A stretch of 64,000 bases of DNA from Acanthornis magna. Taxonomy: Eukaryota; Chordata; Aves; Passeriformes; Acanthizidae. The position numbers were made by a program, and so were the translations under genes. The DNA lies in the NCBI GenBank assembly GCA_036785705.1, contig JAWUZG010000004.1:9024501-9088500 (forward strand), read 5' to 3'. How positions within the stretch are numbered: position 1 is the first letter of the stretch; each line of letters starts with the position of its first letter. The notes below the pieces were generated by a model. That model saw only the letters and a program-made list of their open reading frames with translations, ran no database searches and was not told the origin of the DNA. Of the stretch, positions 24,475-38,400 are shown in pieces.

Positions 24475-27400
24475 TAGGTACTGCAAGTTTCTGGAGTCAC
24501 ATCTCTCATTTTCTGTCTTAAAATATAGATAGGAAACAGCCATATGTAAACTGAAATGTAGAATTTTCTTTTATCATTTCCCTTTATATAGTTTGTAATT
24601 ATAAATATTCATAGAGGTAATTACATGTTTTCATTTTTATTTTTTGGGGTTTTTTAACAAGAAAGAATTGAAAATAGGGATTTTTTTAAAATTCCAACCA
24701 CTTTGCATATTGTTTTGATGGCAATAACTTGACACGCTAGGTCAAGATTCTAATGACAAAACTAATAAATTTTCTGACTTTATTTGAGATTTTCAGCTCC
24801 TGTTTTTGTCATTAATGTTGGAAACACTTAGAAGTGTTGCTTTAGAGCTACAAAATTGGTTTTTTTCACTATAAAAACCGCAAAATTAATGTGAATCCAA
24901 GTGGGCAAAACTAATTGATTCAGCATGACATTGCAAAACTGAAGCTACTAAGTATAATAAAAAATTTTGATTATGCATTGCTACTTTTTTTAAAAATCCT
25001 GTAACTTTTCAAATCAGGTGACACAAAATTTTGCTGTAATATGACATATACAAAAATCCATGCTTAAATCTTCCAGATACTGTGAATGTGAATAAAAATA
25101 ATTTGTAATTGTGAATTGTGGGGGAGGTACATTTGTATGTTTTTCTGTCTGGAGAGCTCACATCTCAGTTAACAGTAGGTGCCTTTGTTTGTCTAAAGCT
25201 GGGCCTTTATTTGAAGATATTTATTTCAATTTCCCCTGTGAACAATAGAAAGAGGTAGGCATATATTTAGAGTGAAATCTCTGTATGCTCACCATCGTAA
25301 CAATGGATATCCCCAGTCACTTGTAAGGAATACATAAAAAGAGCTCAAACCCAATACTGTCTTCAAAGTTTCTTGTGTTAATTTCTCAAATTTTATATTC
25401 CAAGTTGGGTTGAGCCCATATGCTTCCTCCATGCTGGTCTGGATAGTTTAGGAAGGCATTTACACTTTCTGATTAACTAAGGGAAGGCCATTTAAAAAGA
25501 CACTCAAGTTACTTTGCCCTTTATATAGAACAAAATTCACCCTCTGCTTCATATTTTTTTAGAAGTTTAGTTTTGGTTTTTTTTATAGCAGCTGTGATTA
25601 CTCCTCATGTTTGTTACTGAGCCTTGTGAACACATTGCCTGTGCTCATCTCCTCTGAGTCATCTTCTTTTGTAGGGATTTGTTGATTAGTCACACATGGT
25701 GAAGTTTGAGATAACATTTCCCTGTAAGTAACTATAGAGTGATTACTGATTTTGTTCAGTTGATGACATTGGCGTTAAGTTGGATCCCTGAAAAATCACA
25801 TATCTATCCTCTTTTCTCATTGCATCAATTTACTTAGAAAGTGAATTTAGTTTCATATTGGTAGAAACATATGCCTTTCATGTAAGATTCTGGGCTACAA
25901 TTTAACTTTGAAGAAATTATCAAATACCAAAATTGCATTTTATTCTCCATTGTGATGTATAATACTATTTTCTTCATGTTGCAAATGTATTTACCATTGC
26001 TAGTTCTTTTTCCATTTTACTCAGCATGGGACTTCACTTAATCTACTGAATATTGAAGATAAGGCAGTGCCCCAGTGGATCAGTTTATCTGTGCATTACA
26101 TATGTAGAAAGAAAGCTAACATAATAAAATTGTTGAAGCATGCAAGTTAAGATTGAAATCTTCAGAGTTTCAGGTCATCTGAGATTTACTTAAAGCTGAT
26201 GGATTAGTAGTGAAGTATTAATAAGATAAGTGTTATTTGTCACTGTTTATAAATAATGCTGGAGAGAGTCTGTTAACAAAAGTGCTTTCCAATAATTTTT
26301 AGACCATGCCATAGTCTTGCGCTATAATAAAACAACCTGTTTCTTCAACCTTTAGCAGTTTATAAGAATTTAAAATGCATATAAACCACAAAATTGCATG
26401 AAATGGTCCAAGTACTTCCTCAGATGACGAGTAAAACACTGAATTGTATTCTATAATACAAAATGCAGATATAACAAAGAATAAAACAAAAAGCATGTAA
26501 ATAGTTACATTATTTGAGGTTAAGGCTACTGTTACAATTAAGTAAAATTTAATCATCTGTGTTTGTATCCAGGAGAAGTTCAGTGAAAACAAACTGTGGT
26601 TTTAAGGCTTTCGAATCCTCTACAAATTATCAATGCCTAAAGAGCTGGGCTATGCGCACTTGCAATATGACTGTGTGGAAGAGTAAGATGCCTTGTGAGC
26701 ATATTCAGCTACTGTCTGCTGAACAGCTTTGTCTCAGCAGTTTCCTGTGTCTGTAGAAATGGAGATCAAAAAGTATCATGGCCATGCTAGGCCTTGTATG
26801 AATGCACTGCTAACAGATCGATCTGCTTAAGCTAAGACATCTTACTGCTCAGCCAGGCTGCAATGCTAAGAGAATAGCATTTCTTTGTGTTCTAAATCCA
26901 GCTCGTTCAAAACCATCTGTGTATTCTTTCTTCAGGGTACTGTGTTGCCATGCAGGTGTGCCTTCAAACATTGACCGTTACTTATGCCGCTGGGTATTTC
27001 GTGTCTTCCTTAAAGTTTGCGACGTAATGTATTTTTCAGGGAAATGCAAACATCCCTTTTGGTTTTGTATCTCTCAGTAATATTTCCTGGACTCAGAAAA
27101 ATAATGGGAAGACAAGTTATGGAGAGGTGTGATGCACACAGGTTATATATGTATATATGCCTAGTTCATAATTTCATTGCTTGGTTAATTGGTTGGGGTT
27201 TTTTTTAAACATTACTGTTTCTTGATGTTATTATGGCTAAAACGTTAGAATCTCTGGAAGGAGAAAGAACATTTTCCATGGAAGCAAAATTTTGTGGGCA
27301 GGGAGTGGGGAGGAACAAGGCGTTTTCAGATGTAATGGAAGACAATTCTTTCCTTGGAGAGTCAGAGGTCACTGGGTGGATTCTTTGAGGCCCAAAAAAA

Positions 27401-30400
27401 AATTGCATTCTTGTACCAACAGCAAATCTGAAGGAAAGGACTTGACCTGGAAGGCAACTGTAGGCAGAGTACAGATTTGTCAAAAATCCTCCTGTATTTT
27501 TGTTTTGTCTCATTCTGCTCTTAAAAAAATTCTTTTCCTCTAGTATTTGCAAATTCTTGCTTAGTCTATGAAATTCATAAGTTTGGAAAGTACTGTTGTA
27601 AATTTACAAAAAGTCTTTTCATACTTTTTAGGCTCACCTTTTCAAATTTGCAAGCAGATCCCCCCAAAACACTGACCAACTTGGATATCTGACAGAAGAG
27701 ACATTCAGCCACACTTGACCTTTCAGGAAACTAGCCAAGAGGAAACATGCATATAGATGGCATAAAAATTAGTTTCATACTATCCAAACGTGATTTCTGT
27801 TTCAGGAGTGTAAGATTTCAGCCAGTTTCAGGGGAGGAAAAAAGATTGATATGTAAGTGTTTCAGACAGTCATGTATAGCATTCAAAGGTTCAAGTAACT
27901 GGTGAAAATTGTTGTGGTCCTGTGCCCTAGTAGTCCAATCTGTGTACTCCCTTAGAGCTAAAACTCAAGTGGACTATATTCCAAATCCTTCAAAAATGAC
28001 ACATATGCATAGTTCTCACATGAATGATGACCTAACACTGGAAAAAAAACATTTATACCTCTACAAGTATTGGGTGAGCAGACAACAAACACTGGGAAAA
28101 TTACTGAGAGCTTCTTTGTATGATTGGGTCCAGCTAAAAGAAGAAAATAGGATAAATAAGGGAAATTATTAGACCTGATTATAGAGAGGATAAAATAAGG
28201 CAACCAGGTGTATTATCCTTTGGAGTCAATTTGGACTAAAAGTGATTGAAATTTCCTCACCTATGATATCCAGGAACAAAAACCGAGGAAAACAGCATAA
28301 AGTGCATGGTAAAGGGCAATTCATCACTAGTAACAACATGGACTGGATAACCTGCTCACTTTTTTTCCTTCCAGAGTGACTTTGACCTTATGATACAGAG
28401 GTTAAAAGGTATAAAACTGTGGTTAGCCACAAGCTTAAGATCAAAACAGTGACCAAGTGTTAACACCTGGTTAAAGTTCATTGAAGAGAAACAGTATACC
28501 ATCAAAAATTTTACAAAGGCATAATGATATGGTGTAATTCAGAATTTATTACAAATATTTACATTAAAGTTCCATTTAATATTTAATAAAAATATTATTA
28601 TTGAATTTAAATGTATAGTAGTTATTAATATTAAGGAATAAAAAGTTATCACAGCTTGAAATCTGAAAAAATACATTAAAATATTTGAAGAAAGTTACTT
28701 CTGGATAAAAAGTAGGATTTTTATTTTAATAATAAAAAAAATAAACTAAGGAGTCTTCAGCTGCATTTCTCAGGTATCAAAAATTCACAGAAAATTTCTT
28801 TGTAGTGTTTCCATTCTCCAGACAGTATGCTTTCTCTCCAATGACACAAAGGCATATTTACATGAACCTAATGCATAAGTAGAGTGCCATTCAGAAAAGT
28901 GTTGGGTATTAATAGGGAAGTTAAATATCTGCTCTATTTTGACACTTCCCATCAGTATCACAGTCACTCCAAGATTTTATGATGATGCAGCCTTAAAAAG
29001 ATTTAGTCAGTGTTACAATTTTGCAAGGATGACCATATGTAGCTTTCCTTTCACACTGCTTCTTTCCACTAGATTCTGGCAAAAAAAGGTAGAAGAAAAG
29101 ATGTCTGCCAACTGTCAAGGAGAGATTGGGGGTAGTGGTTCCTGGAACAGAACCACACTGTTCACTGACATGTGATCTAAACATATTTGCTTAACAGGGT
29201 GGGGTACACTGGTGGATAACAATTCCTTTCCTCAAAAACATATCTCTACACAAACCAGAGCTTCAGCATCACCAGTCCACTTGAGATCAGCATAAGACTC
29301 AGAAGAATATGCACCTCTCATTTGATGTGTTGGGTCCAGAGATGGGAAAGAAATCCCTTTGTGGACTCCAGCTTTCACTTGTTGGATATCCACCTATGGT
29401 GTCTCCCTAAAAGGCTATTGTTCAAAAATTTATGGCACTAGTTTGTTGGTATTAGTTGCCTACTCCTTTACTAAAAATATACCGCCAAGTAATCAGAAGT
29501 ATCCTGTCCTTTTGATCATGTCTCCTCAACATTTGACAAACATCGGAAAAAACTCTCATTTATAACTTTTAATTTTGATAATTCAAGTCAGTAATATCAA
29601 AGACGGTTGCCAGATTTTCAGAGATTTTCTGGGCTTTTTGGTTTCATTATCATTAATAGGGTCAGAAGTGCTCAGTACTTGTGAAAAAGTCAGGCTGCAC
29701 AGTGAGATGAGAGAATATGGCTTCGAATTCCTAATTTTAGACATTGCAATTTGGCAAACTATGCCTGTAAGTACTTCTGATGATGTGAAGTTACAATCCA
29801 TAGAATTGTTCTGCAATTCTAAGGTCACCATGTAGTGTTCCACATTTAAGTTTATTTAGATTATTCACTCTATTAGTGTTTTATGGTATTAATCCTGGTC
29901 AGTGCCATACAGACAGAATTGATAACTACTTATGAGATCATAACTGCAACATTGCCAGTTGATAAAGGTTAGAAACATTAGAGCTGATTTTTCCTGTAGG
30001 ACACAGCATGCTAGAATTTAATTGTAATCTTGCTTCATTACCCAACACATTCCCTATTAAATTGCACAATGATTGTCTTTATGTCTTTATTTCTCACATC
30101 CTAAATTATTGCCATTTGGGATCATAAAAAAGCATTCCTACATAGCTGAATGCATTACTTTATACTGAAAATTATTTTCATTCTAATTACTTAGGAATTT
30201 ATAGTTAGGATCCCCATTGAAGGACTGTCAACCTTACTTTGGGGATTTTTATAGCAATTTGAGGAGATTTAACTGTATATTATATTTTACCCCCAAAAAA
30301 GGAACAGCTGGTCTATTTATGTACATCAGCAAATGTCAACTCCTTCAGAAAATGAAGGGCTTACAGCATCATTATCATCACCAAAATAACCAGTATCTGG

Positions 30401-32759
30401 TAGAGACAGAATTTCTTGTTTCCCATTGCTCTAAGGAATTCTTTTCCACTTTATCATCATTAATGAGTAGTATTATTATTTTTAGTAGAAATAATGTCTA
30501 TTAGACTAGCAAGAACCTGTCTTAGAGCACTGGAATGAGCGTCAAGCTAGACCTCATTGCCAAATCCTAATAGCTTCTGTCAAGGTGAGTGCTCTTGTGT
30601 CTGAAGAGGCACATGTTTACTTCCTTAAGGATTATTTTGCCAGAGGTGTTGATTTAAATTAATTGCTCTGTTTAGAAAATTAGCTTTGCAATTTTTTTAA
30701 AGGGAAAACGGTCCATGGGTGACTCCAATTAAAATTCTTTGCATGACAAAATTACATTTAAAGCACTGTAAGCATTTTTATCACTAAATATATGATCCAG
30801 AAATGGATCACCTAATAATGTTTTACATGCCTGTTACACAATCCTTCAGAAAAATTCAAACCTACTGGTGTTTTCCCCTGTTCCGACTGATGTTACTAGG
30901 CGGCTCAATACAATTTCACTTTAGACCTGAAAGAATTGTTGCTTCTAATTTACTTAAGTCAATGGAAAATGTGATATGTTCTTCAATAACTTAAATGTAG
31001 ATTTTATGTTTATAAACTAGAACACCAGTTTTATAAATAAAATTCTAAAACCCTCAAATTGAAGACTTCTTGCATATACAGTTTGGCATATACAGAATAG
31101 CAATAATAAAATTCCATTTTGTGTCACATTTCTAATTTGTACACACAACCACTATTCTGCTATTTAAAATACTGAGCAGTCGTGAATTTGGTATTTAACT
31201 ATGAACTTATATTCTGCTTAACAACATGAAAATAAAAATGTTGCCTTACCATTTAAAGAAGACTGTATTTTGAGTGAATTCACATAGTTTTCTGATACGA
31301 AGGTATACTCTCATAAAAAGCAGATGGCATATTGATGTTTTGCTAATGACACTTTAAGGTTTGGTCCTACTATATAATTTCTATCATTAAATTCTACTTC
31401 TTAAAACATATCAAGATATTTATTGCAATCTTTATTTTGTCGGTTATTCTAATAACCATGATAAGTGAGCCTAGTTGATTTTAAATACGCACAAAAATTT
31501 AAATATATCCAAGTCACTCTTCTACTTTGACTGTTAAAACTAACATTTAAAAATAAGAAGCAATGTAAATCTTTATAATGATGAAATAATCCTTTTGCTA
31601 CAAGTGTGCTAGTTTTATGAATCATTGTCACTTGTGATTATTGCTAGCAGCCTTATGTTAAATTAATTTTACAAACCCAGAAAATAAGAATTTGAATTGC
31701 AGTCAAGTCCCAAGACAGTGAAATCAGGATCAGTTTTATTGTCTTAAGTAATGCTGCCCATCTCCACAGTGCTGGAAAGTCAACCCCAATCAAACAAATC
31801 CATCCATCCATTTTACATAAGTCTCTTTCCTTTCTGCAGACACAATACTAACTGTCTGGTTGTTTAATTACTTTTTTCTTTTTTTCCACGATTTTGTAGG
31901 TACAGAAAATAAGAAGGAGCTGGTATCCTTGGGGGCATTATTGCAAGCAGTCGTGTGGATTGGGGGGCTGAAGGTGGTTGGCACTGAGCACTTCAGAAAA
32001 TCAAGCCTCTAGTTTACGGCTCTGTGACTAAATGACACACAGGATGATAGCTATGTGAGATGCAGTAGAATAATAAAATAATCATGCTCCCGTTGCAGTA
32101 TTGCAGGGTAATAAGAGCACAATAAAAGTGACTGCCTCTAACCTGAATGATTGTCACAGCTTTCCATTTAGTGCCTAAGAAAGTTGCTGTTTTATTTACA
32201 TTGATCCAGCATTCAGAATTTCTGAATGTGAAGGTCACCTCTTCCTGGATAAAACTGACACCCCATTACAAAAACCAAAGCCAAACCAAACCAAACAGTT
32301 GGAAGGGATGGTTTGCCATAAGCCTTCAAAACCTCTCCAACTGTTGAAGTTCTTTCCCCGCATATTTTCATTTTATACTTTCACTTTGCATCTTTCACAA
32401 AGCATCAAGTAGGTCTATTTGCTCAGACTACCTGTATATTTGCAAACTAAATAAGGGCAGGGTTTGTGCACTGACCTGAGACCACTGATACAGCTTAATT
32501 GTCCTGTCTATGGCTCAGCTTTAGCCTGCACCATCTAGCATGTTTCCAAATGTTTTGAAACAGCTGAAGGACAGTTTGCATCAAAGAACGCTCCCAGTAA
32601 GCAGTTTTGGTGTGGACAGCTTACTTTGGAGCATCAAAGAAGGTAGCCATTTGGACACCAGCTATGTCAAATCATTTGTTCTCATAACCAGAGAACACTT
32701 TCTGGACCATTTTAGTTTTTAGGAGAGCTTTTGCTTCGAAGAAAAGCTTTGAGAGCTTT

Positions 32760-33230
32760 ATACATGAATTTCCCCACTCAGCACCTAACTGCTGCTCTAC
32801 AAAGACACCGAGGGCACCATGCCCATCCACCTTGCCAAGAGAACTGGGATGATATTCAGAGCTGAGAGGGAGAGAGGATGAAGGGAACAAAGTCTGCGTG
32901 GGAGGAAGGGCTGACGTATAAATACACCCCCCTCAGCCAAAGCATAGCCCTGTCCATTTATCTACCAAGCCGCCTGCTGTACCCGAAGAGATGAAGTGGT
33001 GCAATGAGACACAGCAGAGGACAAGCACAGTTTCTGTGCCTACTGGAACAACAGATGGGCCTAACTTCATTGTTACTCTGTTTGCCACCACACCGCTATT
33101 TACCTTTGTCTCCATCTGTTCTTTCTTGTCATGAGCTTATGTTGTGAGTGCTCTGGATCAGCGACTGCATCTTGCCAAGCTCAGTGGGGTCCTGATTGCT
33201 GCCTGGAGACAGGCTGTTAGGCTATACATT
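32760..33230. other. GC-richer segment with TATA-like box and possible ancient repeat
   Basis: This segment has visibly higher GC than its surroundings. A TGACGTATAAATA string at 32,912-32,924 combines a CRE-like half and a TATA-like box. The end of the segment (33,143-33,225) contains TTGTGAGTGCTCTGG and CTCAGTGGGGTCCTGATTG blocks. These resemble an old interspersed sequence I remember from turtle and other sauropsid genomes, where a GAGCTC...CAATGGGGTCCTGAT pattern recurs. Family and function are unknown; it could be an old repeat, a promoter of a non-coding transcript, or neither. Confidence 0.25.
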
Positions 33231-34061
33231 CACAAGGGAAATTTATGCCACAGCTACTTAGTGAAATTTATACTGTTCAGTCCAGACAGCTACGTGTTTT
33301 GTGCTTTATTTGGGTAGAATTTGGTGCTAAAGAATGGAGCATACAAAAGCCAACACACACAAAAAAACCCAACACTAATTTAAATAGTAAGAACAACTCT
33401 AGGGGATAATGTGAACTAAGGATATAGTCACTTAACTCCCAGCTCCAGAGAACATTTAAATCCACATGCGATTCATATCTTTGTGTCTCTTCAGAGATTA
33501 GGGCCAAGAACATGACCAGAGACCTAATATGTTTCTAAATGAGTCTGGAAGAAAGGGACAAGCTAGTGATACCACTCATTTTCTCCAATAATTCAGTAAA
33601 ACAGCACTTCACTTGTGATACAGGACAGCTAATTTCAAATTCATTTTTCTGGCTGGGTAGATATGATCACGTATCTCCAACTACAATTGCAAGGCAGCTG
33701 GGTATTCAGAGAGGAGATTCAGACACACTCACCAGTCTAGTACTAAGTGAAAAGAATATTTTCTGGCCCCAAGAAAGACTGAAAGACAGGGAGTGCAGGC
33801 TTGACTCTATAACTTCATGCCATAGCAGCCAGCTTGAAATTGGCAGATCCGAGATTGCATGTCCACTGTTCAGTTTTATGTTGGATCCCACTGCATATAT
33901 GCTGCACAATAACTGCATAAGGAATCAAGACTCCTAAGGTATATTAGAGAGACAACAGCTGAATACTATTGACAATGTAACAGTATCCTTTTCCTTACTT
34001 GATTATGAATAAAAAAACATAGTAAAGAAAGTTCAACTTAAGTGCTTGAACACTCGGAAAT

Positions 34062-34092
34062 ATTTTAATTGAATTTAATTATCAATTAAAAT
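34062..34092. repeat. AT-rich palindrome
   Basis: ATTTTAATTGA at 34,062-34,072 is the exact reverse complement of TCAATTAAAAT at 34,082-34,092, around a 9-base loop. Its all-AT nature makes chance plausible. Confidence 0.6.
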
Positions 34093-35073
34093 TCATAATC
34101 TGCTTTTTTTTATCCAGGGGAAACTTCAACATACAAAGTGAGATACAGGAAAGAGCTTTTGAGGAGAAAGGATGAGTTAGTGTTGTTCACGGTACATATA
34201 GAATTCTAGCCTCCCTTATTTCATTATGGTTTTAGTCTTATCACCTAAATCAACTCCTCCATATGCAAATGATGAACCTAGAGAATTTTTTTTTGCATAT
34301 ATACTGTAAGAAAAGTAAAATCAGATCTAAAGAAGTAGCAAGAACTCAGTACTGCAGCAAAAGTTATTTGAAGCCGCCTGTCATCTGCTATCATTCTTTA
34401 TAGTGATAGGTATCCCAAGATATGAAATGCTAAGTAGCTTCAAAGCAATCAAAAAAGCATGATTGCTTCAAAATCTCTCCTTCATATTCCCATGTCTCAT
34501 GTATCAACAGCCATTAGAGATGAGAACAATATATACAGATTCTATTAATTTTTTAATGGAAGTGAATGAAATTATGAGTTTCCTTTACAATGTGCTTCCA
34601 AACACTTCCCTGCTTGATCAGTTCTCCATCTCCTATCCTGACTATATCCATGTTTCATTGTTCGCCTTTACTGTGACTGCACAGTCCTGGTAACCTCCTA
34701 GCTGCTCTGGCTTTCATGTTCTTACAGAGTTTTTGGTCTTTTTCCACCTGTGCCTATGTTCCTATTCTGTATCCCTCTTTCCTTTCCCTAACTCTTCTTT
34801 CCAGTTTGGTGCTGTTCATGATTTACTCTATTTCCTTGGCAATAACAGCTGAAGTACTAAAATCCCTAGTGAGACAAGAGCGTACCTTCTGCAGAGGTAG
34901 ATTGGAGATCTCTGAATTAGCTCTGGTGAGATACAGTTTAAGTTCCAGTAGCAGTTTAGCAGGTCGTATTTATTCATGCTGCAATTATTTAACAGTGATT
35001 TAAGTGATCAGACTTAGCCAGAGCATGAAGCCTGAAAGGTTTTTAGTTATAAAGAGTGAAATGTTTAGAAAAC

Positions 35074-35495
35074 AAGACCTATGAGGAGCGGCTGCAGGAA
35101 CTTGGGCCTCTTAATCTGGAGAAAAGGGGGCTCAGAGGAGACCTTGTTGCTCTCTACAACTGCCTGAAAGGAGGCTATAGCAAAGGTGGGGGGAGATCTC
35201 TTTTCTGAGCTAATTTGTAATAGGAAAAGAACAAACTGCCTCAAGTTGCACTAGGGGAGGTTTAGATTGGTTATTGGTAAAAAATTTCTTCACTGAAAGG
35301 GTTATCAAGCATTGGAACCTCCTCCCAGGGAATAGTGGATGCTATTCCTGGAAGTTTTTAAAAGATGTGTAGATGTGGTGCCTAGGGACATGGTTTAGTC
35401 ATGGACTTGGCAGTGTTACACTAATGGTTGTATTCACTTTTTGTACAGGTTTTACTGGCCTTTTCTGGCCTGAGTCTACGGTTCTGTGATGCTTC
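35074..35495 (+). mobile_element. CR1 LINE 3' end, plus strand
   Basis: A 5'-truncated CR1 covering the end of ORF2 and the 3' UTR. It opens with ATGAGGAGCGGCTGCAGGAA at 35,081, then GGAGACCTTGTTGCTCTCTA, CTGCCTGAAAGGAGGCTATA, AGGGGAGGTTTAGATTGG, TTTCTTCACTGAAAGGGTTA, AAAAGATGTGTAGATGTGG and GGACATGGTTTAGTCATGGA in the expected CR1 order. The GGTTCTGTGATGCTTC at 35,480-35,495 corresponds to the terminal short repeat. Similarity is good along the whole length, so this copy is much younger than the one at 13.1 kb. Truncation at the 5' end is normal for CR1 insertions. Confidence 0.92.
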
Positions 35496-38400
35496 TTGTG
35501 AATAAGGTTGACCTGACTGGTCCCCTGAACATGGGAAGTGAAGAACAGCAACTCCTCAAGCAAGAATTTGGTTGAAGAAGCATATTCTATCTATAGCATA
35601 ACATTAAACTGTAAAAAATTAACCTGCTAAGTGGTTAGATAACAAAATGTGAAGCATATAAAAAAGCTGGCATGAAAAGAAAGGTGTTTTTGTCAAAAAT
35701 ACCCTGGAAAAATTGTAACCATACAGTAGCTTAAAAATATTCATTGCAGAGGGTGCTAACACAAATAAGAACAGGAGAATCAATATGCCTATAATGAGAA
35801 GCTGTGGTTCTACAACCTATTTTGTGAGGTGCTATCCTTGGCTCAGATTGGCAACAGATCAAACCTACCCCAGGAAGTACAAGCAAAAGAAGATTTTATC
35901 ATTTCACAAGAAATAAATGTGCAATGAAGTTTGTGGGGTCTACACAGGGCCATTTCCAGAGTCTTGATAAGTATTTCAGTGACGCAATCATCTGCCATCA
36001 GACATTAGCTTCTAAGTGCTAAAGATACTTTCAGAATATTATAAAGCCATGTTGAATACCAAATCAGCAAAGAGCATACATAGAAGAACACATTCCTCAA
36101 AAAGTATTACCAGAACCTTATTACCTGTTGAAAATTCATGCAGCCTATCTTAAAAAGAAAACATACACTATAGCTGTTAGCTGGAAGACTGGGCATGTCT
36201 AATATATGCAGGATTGAAGAGCCACTTTAGAACAATTCTGAAGAAGATTTCAAAAGCTGAAGGTCTTTTAAGCCCTACATGTTAATGCAACTAACCAGCA
36301 GAACAAAATAAATGCAATTATATCTCTGGTGAACTTATGTTTTGGTACCTGAACATGATTTAGTGCTGTGTGAATGGAAAGGACACGCATTTACAATTTT
36401 CACTTAGAAAAGTACAACCGGCTTAATGTTTATAAAACAGCAGCAATTGACGAATATGAAGTCAAATGCTACACAGTCTGCACTGGCAAATGCGGAAGCA
36501 AAATCTGAATGAATACTATGACAGCAAATGCAATCTATTGCAAAGTTGGTTTAGAACAGCAGGGCATAGCGAAACGGAATCCAACAAAACAAATCAAACA
36601 GCAAAATACTTTAGTCTTATGAATGGAAATAGCAGTAAAGATATTGAATATGAGGAATGTATCAGCAAGGCTGAATTTAAAAAGCTTCAGCTGATAATGG
36701 GTATTATAATTCATTGCAAAGGTTCAAAAATATTATTCTACATTTCTGTTTAGAAATTATCCATTTCTTCTAACTCAGTCCTGGAAATCATTACTTTATT
36801 CTATAGTACAGACAAAGGATCCAGAAAAGTTTATTTCAATAATTCTACCTGAGACTAAATCATTTAAAGAGATTTATTTTTTTTAATGAAGGTGACAGTA
36901 TATCAGCAGGGTCTGCTTTGTCCCTGTAATATCATCGTGTATGTGACAGTGATTTGGTCTATGTTTTAAGGATAAAAACATTCTTCATGGAAAAAGTTCA
37001 CCTCAATCTTAAGAAAATAAGGGCTTAAGAAACTAAGTAATCCTTAACTCCCAAATTATAATCTTGTTTTTTTGGAATCACCTAACTCTGTAGGCACACA
37101 GGTGTCTCCGAGTATCTACAGTTATTTACCCACACACACAAACATATGTTCTGGGAAATATGATGGCAATTCAGGATAATGTAGGCAGCTGCTTAATCTC
37201 CCTTAACTCTCTGGAGGTGATGATGACAGAAACCTTAAGCATAGGAAATCAGATCAGGATTTAAGGTCTGTTCAGATGACAGTTAACACCCACAGCTTCC
37301 TCATTTGAGGAGAGAACCCTGAAGCAGTTGTCAAAGCACCAATGAGAATAAAAGAAAGAAAAAATTATTTCAACAGAGAGAGATGAGTGAATTTCTTGCA
37401 ACACAAATTAATGGAAGGTAAACTTTAGCTGCAGGTAGTCCAAATCATAACACCTCACTATGGCATATTCTGGCTCAGAACCCTCTTCACTCTCAAACAC
37501 AGCATGCAGCCCAGGAATGCATGAATCATCAGACCATTGAGAGAGCACTATATTGTGGGGGGGGTTTGACACTCAGCTGGAAAGGAAAACACCTATGATT
37601 TTGGGTTTTGGCAGCTGGTTGCTTTATTTTTTAGCTTGGACTAGTTATGTTTTTTGTTGTTTATGTTGTTTTTACATTATATGCCTTCCTGTATTATCCC
37701 CAACTAGATTTAAATTGATTTTTACCATCTTTCCTTCCAACCCCTGGAATTTTGTGGGTTCAGCATTGTAGAAGCTTACCTCTAAAGCTCTTCCTCTCCT
37801 TCTTACTGTTGTTATAGCCTAGTGTTATAACACTGTCTTGCCACGTGGGAAATAAAGGCTAAGATCAGCTCTGACTAAGTAAAGATAAGACTCTTCTGTA
37901 TCTTATGATCATGACTGGATGTTTTGAGGCAGGAAAAGGGGATTTTTATTTTCTTTCTGGAAAATAAGCTCTCTGTCTTCCATTAGACAGGTATTCTTTG
38001 GAGATGCACAGCTACACAAGATGTGTCAACATGACCACCAAAGATTTCTTATTTCTTCCAATGCACCAATGAGCATAACACCACCACAGAGAGGTAACCA
38101 TCCAGTTTACACTGACTCTGAGATAAATGGGAAGTCTTCAGATCTATTTATATTTTTTGAAGCATGGACCATGTGCTGAGGTGTATACATTGTATTCAAG
38201 GATTCCAATCAAATATGAGGACATTTTAAAAAGAAACCATCCACCAGTCACTGATTATACAGAGGGGAGACAGTGTCTGTATTGGAAAGGAGAAAGATTA
38301 TCCAGTTACTTTTCTAATATTTTGGGATAGTAGTTCTTATTGGCATCAAGGAGGAGAAGCAACAATTGCTGCAAAAATATTTTAAGAGTAGGATTAAGTC

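Larger units (their letters stand above)
22156..35073. other. Unique AT-rich sequence, no gene seen
   Basis: About 13 kb with no recognisable exon, RNA gene or dated transposon apart from the sites listed separately: a 23-bp tandem duplication at 24,429-24,474, a GC-richer segment at 32,760-33,230 and a palindrome at 34,062-34,092. An AT-dense stretch lies at 28,540-28,740. Frames such as the 132-codon one at 33,539-33,937 show no domain and look like chance. Confidence 0.55.

Noticed and set aside
33539..33937. 132-codon plus-strand open frame
   Set aside because: Composition is not protein-like in any recognisable way, and the opposite strand is also partly open. No supporting context.
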